From Paenibacillus sp. JNUCC32 (GTDB taxonomy: Bacteria; Bacillota; Bacilli; Paenibacillales; Paenibacillaceae): DNA of 64,000 nt. Below, piece by piece: positions 35,294 through 46,310 of this stretch (positions within the stretch are counted from its first letter, which is position 1; every line of letters begins with the position of its first letter). A program made the translations under genes and the position numbers. The stretch is from contig NZ_CP062260.1 of NCBI RefSeq assembly GCF_014863545.1, positions 3,658,001-3,722,000 on the forward strand, read 5' to 3'. The notes beneath the pieces were generated by a model. The model did not search any database and was not told the origin of the DNA. It saw only the letters and a program-made list of their open reading frames with translations.

Positions 35294-35986
35294 TCAGAGC
35301 CGGTAACCGCCGGTCATCATAATGAACATGTCCAAAAATTTGGAAGACAGTGCATGTGCCGCATCGTACAGGGGTTTGATCGTATAATCCTGGAACACAG
35401 GCAACAGTATGATCAACAGGAAGAAAAGGATCGACCATTGCTCAAACTTCTGAATCCTCGCGCTAAGACGCGGCGGCAGCGCATTCTCCAGAATCCGGTA
35501 GCCGTCCAGCGGAGGCAATGGAACCAGATTGAACAGGCATAGAAAGAAATTGAGCAATATAAAGATATTAAAGAACAAATGCACCGCTTGATCCGTCTTG
35601 GTTAATCCGACAGGAGGAATCATCCCTGTTTGATACAAAACGGCATAAATGAGAGCCCCCAGTATTCCCAAGAGAAGGTTGCTCAGCGGACCGACCGCAG
35701 CCACGATGATGCTCATGCGGCGCGGGTTGCTGAAGTTCTCCCGATTGACCGGCACCGGCCGTGCCCAGCCGAAACCTGCAATCAGCAGGAGAAGAATTCC
35801 CAGAAAATCGAAATGCACCGCCGGATTCAGCGTGACCCTGCCCAGCAGCTTGGCCGTCGGGTCTCCGAATTTATTGGCAAAATAGGCATGCGAGAACTCA
35901 TGCACGGTAAATGCGATGATCAAAGCAATCAGGTAAAAAGGAAGCTGCTCCAACGGGTAAAATAGCAGTTGGTCCAAAAAATCCAT
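35294..35986 (-). CDS. Site-2 protease family (M50) membrane metalloprotease
   Basis: A 230-residue intramembrane zinc protease of the M50 family, SREBP type. HEFSH (29–33) provides two zinc histidines and the catalytic glutamate inside the first membrane span; NLVPLPPLDGYRIL (about 160–173) carries the third ligand, Asp. About five spans are seen. The substrate is unknown. AGGAAG precedes ATG 35986, 2 bases after the prmA stop. The gene is absent at this place in B. subtilis but the family is common in Paenibacillus. Confidence 0.9.
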   Translation of the reverse strand: MDFLDQLLFYPLEQLPFYLIALIIAFTVHEFSHAYFANKFGDPTAKLLGRVTLNPAVHFDFLGILLLLIAGFGWARPVPVNRENFSNPRRMSIIVAAVGPLSNLLLGILGALIYAVLYQTGMIPPVGLTKTDQAVHLFFNIFILLNFFLCLFNLVPLPPLDGYRILENALPPRLSARIQKFEQWSILFFLLIILLPVFQDYTIKPLYDAAHALSSKFLDMFIMMTGGYRL

Positions 35987-35988
35987 AA

Positions 35989-36966
35989 TCAGTTCTTCCT
36001 CGCCACGAATGCAACCCAATCATCCTCGCGGCAAATATCCGCAATTTCGAAACCGGAAGCAATCAAAGCCTTCTCCACGATCTCTTCCTTGTTCTTGTAA
36101 ATGCCCGAAGCGATATAAGCGCCTCCCGGCTGAAGAGCCTGGTATACGTCGTCCACGAACAGCAGAATAACCTCGGCCAAAATGTTTGCCACCACGATTT
36201 GTACCGGCAGCGTCACGCCCAGATCCGAGTCATCGGACGAATCCGTGAGTACGGAGAGCAGATCGCTTTCCTTCACCGTAATCCGGTCTTCCAGGCCGTT
36301 CAGGCGGGTGTTCTCCGTCGCGCTGGATACCGCGACCGGATCCAGGTCGAGAGCCAAAATTCGTGAAGCGCCCAGATGCGCTGCGCCGATGGAGAGGATG
36401 CCTGAGCCTGTCCCGACATCGATGACTTCCTCTCCGCCCTTGATCACCATCTCCAATGTACGCAAGCATAACGAAGTCGTCGGATGCGTTCCTGTGCCGA
36501 AGGCCATGCCCGGGTCCAGCTCGATGATGGACTCGTGCTCTGATTCCGGGGTGTACTCTTCCCACGTCGGTTTGATGGTCAGCCTGTCGGAGACGCGGAT
36601 CGGTTTGAAATACTGCTTCCAGGCCGTAGCCCAATCATTCTCGTCCACCGTCTTCATCTCATACCGCACTTCGCCCGTTTCGATACCGAATTCCTTCAGC
36701 TCATTGACGCGCGGCGTTATTTCATCGCGGATCGCTTCCAGCGTCACCGTCTCGTCGAAGTAACCTTTGATGACGGCCTGGCCTTCAGGAATATCGTTAA
36801 ACGGAACGATCTCGTCAAACCACTGTCCCAGAGAGGTGTCCCGCTTTTTGTTCGTAGTACCGGACTCCTCGATCGAAACGCCTCCGGCTCCCGCTTCATG
36901 CAGGAAATTCGTAATCATCTCCACGGCTTCCTCCGTGGTATGTATCGTTAATTCACGCCATAACAT
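35989..36966 (-). CDS. prmA: Ribosomal protein L11 methyltransferase
   Basis: A 325-residue PrmA that methylates lysines of ribosomal protein L11. SAM motif DVGTGSGILSIGAAHLGA (about 180–197), ELDPGMAFGTGTHPTT and VANILAEVI are present. ATG 36966 (MLWRELTIHTTEEA) is preferred; AGGAGG lies about 11 bases upstream, and a TTG two codons earlier is an alternative. It begins the prmA–M50–rsmE–mtaB–Nudix group, after the terminator at 37082–37129. Confidence 0.95.
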   Translation of the reverse strand: MLWRELTIHTTEEAVEMITNFLHEAGAGGVSIEESGTTNKKRDTSLGQWFDEIVPFNDIPEGQAVIKGYFDETVTLEAIRDEITPRVNELKEFGIETGEVRYEMKTVDENDWATAWKQYFKPIRVSDRLTIKPTWEEYTPESEHESIIELDPGMAFGTGTHPTTSLCLRTLEMVIKGGEEVIDVGTGSGILSIGAAHLGASRILALDLDPVAVSSATENTRLNGLEDRITVKESDLLSVLTDSSDDSDLGVTLPVQIVVANILAEVILLFVDDVYQALQPGGAYIASGIYKNKEEIVEKALIASGFEIADICREDDWVAFVARKN

Positions 36967-37081
36967 GTGCAATTGTTCCTCCTCTTTCATACGTAAGTAT
37001 CATTGTACTATATTGAGGACCCCGGATACAAAGTTTGCACTAAAATACCATGATAACTTTTCAAAGTCATTCATCAAATTC

Positions 37082-37129
37082 AAAAAAGCCCTGCTGCAAC
37101 CTCCATTAAAAGAAGGCAGGCGGGCTTTT
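37082..37129 (-). terminator. Terminator after the small hypothetical gene pair
   Basis: Minus strand AAAAGCCC...GGGCTTTTTT with imperfect inner pairing (GCCTGC/GCAGCA), followed by TTTTTT. It lies 23 bases after the 66-residue gene and shields prmA. Confidence 0.8.
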
Positions 37130-37151
37130 CCACATTCCACATCGGTAGCGA

Positions 37152-37352
37152 TTAATCTACATTTTTGCTGGTTTCATCCAAAATTTTCTTCAATTGGCGT
37201 TCATCCGCTGCCTCGCTTCGGCGCAGCGCTTCCACATCATCGTGATCGGCTTCCATAGCCGAAAACTCAACATCCTCCGCCTTGGCGGACTGCAGCGCAA
37301 TCATCTTCTCGGTTTTGCTCGAGATCTTCCCTTTTTTTACGCGTCTCATCAT
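37152..37352 (-). CDS. Small charged hypothetical protein
   Basis: I do not recognise the family. The 66-residue protein is highly charged: a basic N-terminus (MMRRVKKGKISSKTEK) and an acidic middle and end (EDVEFSAMEADHDDVEALRRSEAADERQ split at about 25–55), probably helical. No membrane span or cysteine. GGAG lies 10 bases before ATG 37352; ATG 37349 is an alternative. It follows the 128-residue gene by 50 bases and is closed by a terminator, so the two seem to form a unit of their own. Confidence 0.65.
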   Translation of the reverse strand: MMRRVKKGKISSKTEKMIALQSAKAEDVEFSAMEADHDDVEALRRSEAADERQLKKILDETSKNVD

Positions 37353-37402
37353 GGGTGTCATTCTCCTTTCCGATATCAACACTCAGAGCGGTGCCTGGAA
37401 CC

Positions 37403-37789
37403 TTAAATCATGCCGCCGGATTCTTCGATTAACCGCATGGCTTGCGGGAAGACGCTTTCGTCCAGTACAACCGTCAGCAAAATATCCCGGCCTTCGGTTC
37501 CATCTTCACCGCCGGTGCTCATCCCGCTGGCCGCTGGGTCCGCAGCTCCGAGAATTCCGGCTCCCGGCCCCGAAATATCCGCATTTAAGGTCATCGTTGT
37601 TAAGCTTGCGATGTTGCCTGTCAACGGATTCATCGGATTGTTGAGCTCCCCGCCGGGATCGGCGCTAAACCGGTCGATGGACATATCGGCAACGCGCAGC
37701 GACTGCAATTTGCGGGCGGCATGCCGGGCTTCTTCCGGACTTTTGAAATAGGCCAAAATGTTTTTCTCTGCCACTTCATTCACCTGCAT
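37403..37789 (-). CDS. Hypothetical protein with two alpha/beta halves
   Basis: Not assigned to a named family. The 128-residue protein has an N-terminal beta–alpha–beta-like stretch (NILAYFKSPEEARHAARKL, about 10–28), a Gly/Pro/Asn-rich middle (about 45–98) and a C-terminal beta–alpha segment (DILLTVVLDESVFPQAMRLI, about 101–120). The layout recalls general-stress proteins with a YflT-like fold, but I cannot confirm this. It lies between the dnaJ terminator and the 66-residue gene. A GTTTGA-15-GGATAG element about 50 bases upstream loosely resembles a sigma-B promoter. Confidence 0.65.
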   Translation of the reverse strand: MQVNEVAEKNILAYFKSPEEARHAARKLQSLRVADMSIDRFSADPGGELNNPMNPLTGNIASLTTMTLNADISGPGAGILGAADPAASGMSTGGEDGTEGRDILLTVVLDESVFPQAMRLIEESGGMI

Positions 37790-37873
37790 TTCCTATTCAA
37801 GATTGCATCTTCCGAGATGGAACTATCCTAGGTTGCTTCATTGTCAAACCTTTTATTCTTGAGCGATACGAAC

Positions 37874-37968
37874 CTGTAAAGCAGCGGGATATCCCTGCTG
37901 CTTCTTCTGCCACAAACCAAAAAGCAGCAGGCCAAAGGTAGGGAAACCTTTAGAGCCTGCTGCTTTTT
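37874..37968 (-). terminator. Tandem terminators of the dnaK operon
   Basis: The main hairpin has a perfect 14-base stem (37955–37968 with 37919–37932) starting with AAAAAGC and ending GCTTTTT, and can work in both directions. A second hairpin (arms GCAG.GGGAT and ATCCC.CTGC, 37881–37901) follows at once on the minus strand without a strong T-run. Confidence 0.85.
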
Positions 37969-38009
37969 GCTATTTTGCTATGCTATGAGGGAATTACCCC
38001 TATCGTGGA

Positions 38010-39128
38010 TTAATCACCGCGGAAAGCTTTTTTTACACGGTCAAAAAAGGACTGTTCCTGTTCATGGGTCTGTTCGCCATCAAGCGAAGCGAATTGACGA
38101 AGCAGCTCTTTCTGTTCATCGCTGAGCTTGCTAGGCGTAATGACCACAACCTTGACATGCTGGTCACCCTGTCCCATACCGCGCAGCCGTGGCACCCCTT
38201 TGCCTTTCAAGCGGAAGAAAGTTCCCGTCTGCGTGCCGGCCGGTATCTTCAGCTTCACTTTCTCGGTTAGCGTCGGAATCTCGATCTCGTCGCCAAGCGC
38301 GGCTTGGGCAAAGGTAAGCGGCACTTCGCAATAAATGTCGTCCCCTTCGCGTTCAAAGAAGTCATGCGGCTTCACGCGGATTACGATATACAGGTCGCCG
38401 GCCGGACCGCCGCGGAATCCGCCTTCGCCTTCGCCCGTCATGCGCAGCTGAGCTCCGTCATCCACGCCTGCAGGTACACGAACGTGAATCTTGCGCTGTT
38501 TCTTCACCTTGCCGTTGCCGTTACAAGTCGAGCAGCGGTCTTTGATGATCTTCCCTGTTCCGTTACAGTTCGAGCAGGCGCGGCGGTTCACCATACGTCC
38601 AAACGGCGTATTTTGCACGACCTCCTGCTGCCCGCTTCCGTTACACACCGAGCAGGTATGCGGCTGCGTGCCCGGCTTCGCTCCCGAGCCGTGACATGTA
38701 TCGCATGTCTCCGTTCTCGGAATGGTAATGTCCGTTTCCTTTCCGAATACGGCTTCCTTGAATTCAACCGTCATCGTGTATTGCAGATCGTTCCCCCGCT
38801 GAGGCGCGTTCGGATCACGGCGTCCATTGCCGCCAAAGAACATATCGAATATATCTCCAAAACCGCCGAAATCACCGGAGAAACCGCCTCCGCCCATGCC
38901 TTGGTTCGGATCTATATGACCGTACTGGTCATAACGCGCACGCTTCTGACCATCGCTCAATACATCGTAAGCCTCTTTCACTTCCTTGAATTTGGCTTCC
39001 GCGTCCGCCGCTTTGTTCACGTCCGGATGATACTGGCGGGCCATTTTGCGGTACGCCTTCTTGATCTCATCGTCCGATGCATCCTTGCCGACACCGAGCA
39101 CCTCATAATAATCACGCTTATCAGCCAC
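38010..39128 (-). CDS. dnaJ: Chaperone DnaJ
   Basis: Type I Hsp40 co-chaperone (372 residues) that delivers clients to DnaK. J-domain with HPD at 34–36; Gly/Phe region (about 75–115, [13 protein letters not shown]); four CxxCxGxG zinc repeats (about 142–210, with CDTCHGSG first); C-terminal substrate-binding domains. GTG start with GGGGTGA before it. It follows dnaK by about 90 bases and ends the HrcA-controlled operon. Confidence 0.98.
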   Translation of the reverse strand: MADKRDYYEVLGVGKDASDDEIKKAYRKMARQYHPDVNKAADAEAKFKEVKEAYDVLSDGQKRARYDQYGHIDPNQGMGGGGFSGDFGGFGDIFDMFFGGNGRRDPNAPQRGNDLQYTMTVEFKEAVFGKETDITIPRTETCDTCHGSGAKPGTQPHTCSVCNGSGQQEVVQNTPFGRMVNRRACSNCNGTGKIIKDRCSTCNGNGKVKKQRKIHVRVPAGVDDGAQLRMTGEGEGGFRGGPAGDLYIVIRVKPHDFFEREGDDIYCEVPLTFAQAALGDEIEIPTLTEKVKLKIPAGTQTGTFFRLKGKGVPRLRGMGQGDQHVKVVVITPSKLSDEQKELLRQFASLDGEQTHEQEQSFFDRVKKAFRGD

Positions 39129-39220
39129 GGTTTCACCCCAATCTCTTTATTACTCTTTACATAAGGAAAGCCAAAGTGCGAAGATGCGCAGCTTTGACCT
39201 TCCCATACAATCTATTCAGA

Positions 39221-41074
<1,854 letters not shown>

Positions 41075-41143
41075 TTATTCATTCATGCGAATCCCCGCAT
41101 GACATTCATCATTTTTATATGATAAACGACTATCGAAAGTCGT

Positions 41144-41758
41144 TTACATGCTCACTTTGACCATGGCAGGTCTCAATACTTTATCTTTTAACATGTACCC
41201 TTTCTGCACTTCCTCAACCACGATGCCTTCCTCGTACTCATCGCTCTCCACCTGCATGATCGCTTGGTGGTACTCCGGATTGAACGGCTCGCCCACACTC
41301 TTCATTGCGCTCAAGCCTTCGGTAGCAAGAACGGATTCCAATTGACGGAAGATCATGCTGACGCCCTTGGAGAAGGATTCAAATTCCGGGTTCTCCTCGG
41401 ATGCCTGGAGGGCACGCTCAAAGTTGTCGATGACGGGCAGAAGCTCCGTAATCAGTTTGGAGGAAGCATATTTGCCCAGATCCTCTTTCTCTTTCTGCGT
41501 GCGGCGGCGGAAATTATCGAAATCCGCCTGTACCCGCAGGGTACGCTGCTGCTGCTCCTGCAGCTCGGCCTGAAGCTTCTCAAGCTCGGCCGAACCTGCG
41601 GCTTCATCAGCCGATTCCGTTACGGGAATCTCCTGCTCGGGATTCACGGCCTCCTCCGGAGACCCGCTCTCACCCGTGTTTGGCGTGTTTTCCAAAGTTT
41701 CTTCGATCGTTTCTTCTGTAACTGTATCTTGAACGGCATCCTTGTGCTCATTATTCAA
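41144..41758 (-). CDS. grpE: Nucleotide exchange factor GrpE
   Basis: GrpE (204 residues from the TTG start) drives ADP release from DnaK. An acidic, unstructured N-terminus (about 1–55) is followed by the long coiled coil (ELEKLQAELQEQQQRTLRVQ) with ADFDNFRRRTQKEKEDL, and the beta-wing with VGEPFNPEYHQA. The annotated longest frame begins at 41806, but GGAGGTGA stands 7 bases before TTG 41758, giving MNNEHKDAVQ. It lies between the chaperonin gene and dnaK. Confidence 0.95.
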   Translation of the reverse strand: MNNEHKDAVQDTVTEETIEETLENTPNTGESGSPEEAVNPEQEIPVTESADEAAGSAELEKLQAELQEQQQRTLRVQADFDNFRRRTQKEKEDLGKYASSKLITELLPVIDNFERALQASEENPEFESFSKGVSMIFRQLESVLATEGLSAMKSVGEPFNPEYHQAIMQVESDEYEEGIVVEEVQKGYMLKDKVLRPAMVKVSM

Positions 41759-41817
41759 GACGCCTTCACCTCCTTCATATTCTAAACCAGACGGTCTATA
41801 ACTCATCTATCTTAGCG

Positions 41818-43353
41818 TTATTCGCCTATTTCCTTCATCTTGATCACATGATGAATCCGCAGCACGGCAGCCGCAACCTCGCCGGCTGCCCGCAGGCCGT
41901 GAAGTTTGACCGGGGCCGGATCCAGCACGCCCAGCTCTTCATAGTCGACAACCCGCCCACTGTCGCAGTCAATCCCCATGCAGTCGGAGTCGGCTCGAAT
42001 TTGTGCGGCTCGGACCTCCTCCATCTTCTCAAGCGGATTATAACCGGCGTTCAGAAGAATCTGCGACATCGGCTTTCGCAGCGCGGCGGAAACTGCCTCC
42101 ATGCCGAAGGCTTCCATGCCTTTCTGGGCTTCCCGGATCCGTTCCAGTTCATAAGACACGGCCAGTTCGCTTGTCCCGCCGCCTGGAAGCACCCCGCCGG
42201 ATACGGCAGCCTGAAGTGCCGAAGCGGCGTCGCCCGCAATCCTGGCGGCCTCCCCTACCACTTCCGAAGTGCTTGCCCCGACGATCACCGTCACAATGCG
42301 GTCCTTGCTGCCGCAGGACAGGCGGATTTTTTCGATGCCTTCATCATAAGCGACGCGCGGGGTATGACCCAGAAGGGCCGCAAGCTCTTTCGAGTCTTTA
42401 TGTAACGCCTTGCGGCGTATCGGTGTAGCTCCCGTCATGTCGCTTACCTTGCGGAGATCCGCACGCGATACGCGCGGCACCACCATCATCCCGTGATCCA
42501 GGCAAAACTGCTCCGCATCCGGATGAATGCCCTTTTCGAGGAGGATGAGTTTTACGGATAGTTCGGACAATCTGTCCAAATCCGACGCGAACACTTTTCG
42601 CAGATCCATATACTGCGCGAATCCGGCTTCGGTTGTAAGGGCCTCTTCGTCGATGTCGTCGGGCTCCAGGGAATCATACAGCACCAGCACTCTGGCATCG
42701 TCGTAGGACTTGGACTCCCTGGCGAAGATCGGCCGCTGCCGGAGCAGAACCCCCTCGAACACTTCATTCTCGGCATTCTCCAGCGCAATTATACTGTCTG
42801 CGAGCGAGTAGGAAGGATCCTGCAGACGGTCGATTCCGGCTTTGCGCGCGGCTTGCATAACCAGCTCCACGATGTCCTTCCGTTCACGCCCGGCGACATG
42901 CACCGTCCGTTCCAGCAGCGGATCATCCAATCCGCCGATCAGCCGGACACGCTTCGACAAGAGCTGCATCGATTTCTCGACTCCCTGGCGCAGGCCCTCA
43001 ACCACCTTGGAAGCGGGCACCCCGCGCGTGATGCGGGATACCCCTTCCTGCACGAGGGCGCCCGCAAGCACGGTTGCCGTTGTGGTACCGTCGCCGATTT
43101 TCTCCTGCTGCGCCCGAGCCACCTGAATCAGAAGGCGCGCGGCGGGATGGGTGACATCCATTTTGTCCAGAATCGTCACTCCGTCATTGGTGATGACCAC
43201 TTCGCCGCGCGGGCCAACCAGCATGACGTCGAGCCCCTTGGGGCCAAGCGTGCCTTCTACGGCGGACGTAACTGCGCGGACGGCATTGCTGTTGTTCAGC
43301 AGCGTGGAATAACGCTCGTCTCCGTCCACTTGGCTATGTTGTCCTTGGCTCAT
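41818..43353 (-). CDS. Group III (archaeal-type) chaperonin
   Basis: A 511-residue TCP-1/cpn60 chaperonin closer to archaeal thermosomes than to GroEL. ATP-site motifs include [13 protein letters not shown] (about 35–47), [19 protein letters not shown] (about 54–72), [15 protein letters not shown] (about 87–101) and [12 protein letters not shown] near 390. It ends without the GroEL GGM tail. GGAG lies 8 bases before ATG 43353. It sits between hrcA and grpE, where bacterial group III chaperonins (first described in Carboxydothermus by Techtmann and Robb) are found. It likely forms a double ring with built-in lids and works alongside DnaK; no groES is adjacent. Confidence 0.92.
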   Translation of the reverse strand: MSQGQHSQVDGDERYSTLLNNSNAVRAVTSAVEGTLGPKGLDVMLVGPRGEVVITNDGVTILDKMDVTHPAARLLIQVARAQQEKIGDGTTTATVLAGALVQEGVSRITRGVPASKVVEGLRQGVEKSMQLLSKRVRLIGGLDDPLLERTVHVAGRERKDIVELVMQAARKAGIDRLQDPSYSLADSIIALENAENEVFEGVLLRQRPIFARESKSYDDARVLVLYDSLEPDDIDEEALTTEAGFAQYMDLRKVFASDLDRLSELSVKLILLEKGIHPDAEQFCLDHGMMVVPRVSRADLRKVSDMTGATPIRRKALHKDSKELAALLGHTPRVAYDEGIEKIRLSCGSKDRIVTVIVGASTSEVVGEAARIAGDAASALQAAVSGGVLPGGGTSELAVSYELERIREAQKGMEAFGMEAVSAALRKPMSQILLNAGYNPLEKMEEVRAAQIRADSDCMGIDCDSGRVVDYEELGVLDPAPVKLHGLRAAGEVAAAVLRIHHVIKMKEIGE

Positions 43354-43366
43354 CTGTCTCACTCCT

Positions 43367-44401
43367 TTATTTGTACCAGTGTGACAGCAGCTTCGTCAGG
43401 TCATGGGATAACACATTCAAGATGCCGATCACCCGTGCATATTCCATTCTTGTAGGACCGAGAATGCCGATCGAACCAAGCGCTTTGCCGTCGATCGAAT
43501 ACGTCGCAGTGATCAAACTGCAGTTCGAAATGGCCTCATGCGTATTCTCCGTGCCGATCTTCACTTGGACACCGTGCTCCCCGGGAGCAGGTGCCATGAG
43601 CTTCATCAGTGCGGGAGTCTGCTCCAGAAGCTCGAATATTTCCCTAACCTTATCAACATCCTTGAACTCCGGCTGGTTCAGCATGTGGGTCGTGCCGCTC
43701 AGATAGACCCCCCGGTGATCCGGTTCGTTGTTGAGAGCGATATCCAGCATACTCATCAGATCCTCATAATGTGAAATATGCCGCTGCATTTCCTCGGCAA
43801 TTTCCGAATACAAACGAGTCTTGAGTTTATATAGAGGCACATTGACCAGCTTCTTGTTCAGAAGATTTACCACTTGCTCCAGTTCCGATACGGACACGCC
43901 CTGCGGAATCGAAACAACCTTGTTCTCGACTTGCCCTGTGCTGGTAACGATGATGGCCACCGCTTGATCCTCATGTAGAGGAAGAAGCTGGAAATGGCGC
44001 AAAGACGTATGAAAAACTTCCGGTCCCAGCAGGATGGAAGTGTAATTAGTCATTTGAGACAGAATGCCGGCTGTATGCTGTATCATCTGCTCCATCACGT
44101 TCAGCTTTTCTGCAAAAAATGATTTCATCATATGCAGTTCCGCAGGGTTCAAGGAAAACGACGACGTGAGATGATCAACATAATATCGATATCCTTTATG
44201 CGACGGTATTCGTCCAGCTGAAGTATGGGGCTGCTCCAGAAACCCGAGCTCCTCCAGATCAGCCATCTCGTTGCGAATGGTTGCCGGGCTGTAGCCGACG
44301 TCCCCTCGCTTGGAAATGCTTCTTGAACCAACCGGCTCGGCAGAACGGATATAGTCATCCACAATGGCATTCAAAATCATGCGCTGACGATCTGTTAACA
44401 T
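43367..44401 (-). CDS. hrcA: Heat-inducible transcription repressor HrcA
   Basis: HrcA (344 residues) represses class I heat-shock genes by binding CIRCE. N-terminal winged helix (MLTDRQRMILNAIVDDYI, with AEPVGSRSISK and SPATIRNEMADLEELGFL, about 20–57), then the dimer/GAF-like domain with HTSAGRIPSHKGYRYYVD. It is the first gene after its own CIRCE operator at 44441–44467, so it controls itself and the whole operon, including the chaperonin. Confidence 0.97.
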   Translation of the reverse strand: MLTDRQRMILNAIVDDYIRSAEPVGSRSISKRGDVGYSPATIRNEMADLEELGFLEQPHTSAGRIPSHKGYRYYVDHLTSSFSLNPAELHMMKSFFAEKLNVMEQMIQHTAGILSQMTNYTSILLGPEVFHTSLRHFQLLPLHEDQAVAIIVTSTGQVENKVVSIPQGVSVSELEQVVNLLNKKLVNVPLYKLKTRLYSEIAEEMQRHISHYEDLMSMLDIALNNEPDHRGVYLSGTTHMLNQPEFKDVDKVREIFELLEQTPALMKLMAPAPGEHGVQVKIGTENTHEAISNCSLITATYSIDGKALGSIGILGPTRMEYARVIGILNVLSHDLTKLLSHWYK

Positions 44402-44440
44402 GTCGCTTCCCTCCTTGCTGACTGCTCATTTTCGCTTTCG

Positions 44441-44467
44441 TTAGCACTCATCGCCATCGAGTGCTAA
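44441..44467 (-). promoter_or_regulatory. CIRCE operator
   Basis: A perfect CIRCE inverted repeat, TTAGCACTC-N9-GAGTGCTAA, 40 bases before hrcA and just after the -10 box. HrcA binding here blocks the operon. Confidence 0.98.
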
Positions 44468-44478
44468 CCGATATAACA

Positions 44479-44508
44479 AAAATACCAAACCGACCTGAGG
44501 ATTGTCAA
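44479..44508 (-). promoter_or_regulatory. Sigma-A promoter of the hrcA operon
   Basis: Minus strand TTGACA (44503–44508), 18-base spacer, TATTTT (44479–44484). It ends 12 bases before CIRCE; the -35 box lies 2 bases past the end of the upstream acetyltransferase gene. A TATATC a few bases on is an alternative -10. Confidence 0.7.
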
Positions 44509-44509
44509 G

Positions 44510-44971
44510 TCAGTTCAGTACTTTAAGAACAGCTATTTCGTCACAAGCATGCTGCTTCTTGCAGTGGATGCAGTCGGTCCATACCTTCTCCGGAAAAATC
44601 TCCTTCTCTACGACGGCAAAGCCGTTTTTGATGAAAAAAGATACCTCATACGTCAAGGCCATTACTTTCGGAAGCTCGCGGCGTTTCGCTTCTTCCAGAA
44701 GGGTGTCCACCAGCATGGAGCCGATGCCTTGCCCTTTATATCCTTCCGAGATGCCGAGCGAACGGATCTCGACCAAATCGCTTCCCAGCTGGCACAATGA
44801 ACCGCAGCCAATGACGTGCCCTTCGGATTCAGCTACAACGAATTCTCCGATTTGTTTCTCCAGCACTTTTTTGGACCGGGGGAGCATAATCCCCTTCTCG
44901 GCATAACCCTGAATCATCTGATACAGCGGCTCGACATCCTCTAACTTTGCTTTTCTGCATACCGCCGACAT
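44510..44971 (-). CDS. GNAT acetyltransferase, short ArgA (N-acetylglutamate synthase)-like
   Basis: A 153-residue GNAT protein. The acetyl-CoA loop is GYKGQGIGSMLVD (about 79–91), with EIRSLGIS before it. The N-terminus (YAEKGIMLPRS) and C-terminus (PEKVWTDCIHCKKQHACDE, split at about 126–145) match the short stand-alone N-acetylglutamate synthases found in actinobacteria and some Firmicutes. Four cysteines cluster near the end as CxxC...C. Whether it makes N-acetylglutamate here is unproven. AAGGGGAG precedes the ATG. Confidence 0.82.
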   Translation of the reverse strand: MSAVCRKAKLEDVEPLYQMIQGYAEKGIMLPRSKKVLEKQIGEFVVAESEGHVIGCGSLCQLGSDLVEIRSLGISEGYKGQGIGSMLVDTLLEEAKRRELPKVMALTYEVSFFIKNGFAVVEKEIFPEKVWTDCIHCKKQHACDEIAVLKVLN

Positions 44972-45046
44972 GTTGTCCGTCTCCCCTTTACACGCTCCGT
45001 CATGTTATGAATAAATATACAACAGAGCGCATATAAGTTCAATAGA

Positions 45047-46213
45047 TTAATTTGTCGTCAGGCTTCCTATGAATTCGCCAAACACATCGTTGCCAAACAA
45101 AATGCCTTTGCTGCTCAGCTTATACCCGTCTTCGGTGGCATCGAGGAGGCCCGCGCCTACCATTTTATTCAGCGGACCGGCAAAAACATCCTCCATGGAG
45201 ATCCCGAACTGCTCCCGGAACCGGCTGCGCGAGACGCCGTCCAGCACGCGCAACCCGACCATCAGGAAATCCTCCATCGCTTCTTCCTTAGATATCTCAA
45301 AGCTCTCCAATCTTGGAAGGCCTTTATTGGCTGCTTCATTATAGGGATTGACCCCTTTGATGTTCACATGGCGCTGACGGCCGACATATCCGTGCGCCCC
45401 CGCGCCTAGGCCGTAATAGTCTTCGTTGCGCCAATACGTCATATTATGCCGGCTCTCGAAGCCGGGTTTCGCAAAATTGCTGATTTCGTACTGCTTATAT
45501 CCGGCAGCCTTCATCCGTTCCATTAAAAGAAGGTACATATTCAGCTCGTCCTCCTCATCCGGAAGCGGAAGCTGGTTTCGCTGGTACATCGTATGGAACA
45601 GCGTATTCTCTTCGACCTTCAGGCTGTAGATTGAATAATGCGGGAGTTCGAGCTCCAATGCCTTATCCACGCTTTCCGCAAGCATGTCCAAGGTTTGATT
45701 CGGGAGACCGAACATCAGATCGATGGACATGTTGTCAAAGCCTGCTCTTCTGGCGTTATCGAGACTTCGGTATACGTCATCCGTATCATGAATTCTGCCG
45801 ATGCCGGTCAGCAATGTGTTCTGGAAGGCCTGCACCCCGAAGCTGATCCGGTTCACCCCGCCTTGGCGCATGACGGACAGCTTCTCCAGATCCGTGGTGC
45901 CGGGATTCGCCTCCATTGAAAATTCGATGCTATCGGACCATTCCGGAAAATGGCGCTTCACGCTCTGCAAGAAGTATTCCATTTCGTTCGGCTTCAGCAC
46001 GGTTGGCGTCCCGCCGCCTACAAAGATGCTTTTGATTCGTCCCGGCGGATTAGCCTGAACGGTCAGCTCCATTTCCTTATCCAGCGCTCGCAAATAATCC
46101 ATTACCGGCTGATCCTTTAACACGTAGGAATTGAAGTCGCAGTAAAAACATTTATTGGTACAGAACGGAATATGGATGTACACCGCTTCCGTCCGTTGAT
46201 CGTTTGCCGTCAT
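45047..46213 (-). CDS. hemW: Heme chaperone HemW (radical SAM)
   Basis: A 388-residue HemW, related to coproporphyrinogen dehydrogenase HemN but acting as a heme-binding chaperone. The cluster motif is Cys18-x3-Cys22-x2-Cys25 (CTNKCFYC), without the extra cysteine of true HemN (next residue Asp). GGGTPT and the YSIYSLKVEENT region follow, then a HemN-type C-terminal domain. Located downstream of lepA as in Bacillus; a terminator at 46311–46340 separates them. Confidence 0.94.
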   Translation of the reverse strand: MTANDQRTEAVYIHIPFCTNKCFYCDFNSYVLKDQPVMDYLRALDKEMELTVQANPPGRIKSIFVGGGTPTVLKPNEMEYFLQSVKRHFPEWSDSIEFSMEANPGTTDLEKLSVMRQGGVNRISFGVQAFQNTLLTGIGRIHDTDDVYRSLDNARRAGFDNMSIDLMFGLPNQTLDMLAESVDKALELELPHYSIYSLKVEENTLFHTMYQRNQLPLPDEEDELNMYLLLMERMKAAGYKQYEISNFAKPGFESRHNMTYWRNEDYYGLGAGAHGYVGRQRHVNIKGVNPYNEAANKGLPRLESFEISKEEAMEDFLMVGLRVLDGVSRSRFREQFGISMEDVFAGPLNKMVGAGLLDATEDGYKLSSKGILFGNDVFGEFIGSLTTN

Positions 46214-46310
46214 TCTTTTCTTGCCCCCTCATATACCGCTCTGGCATGACTTACTTTAAGTAACTTCTTGAAAGTTCCTTCTCTACTATAACGCTATGCC
46301 TCTTGGAATG

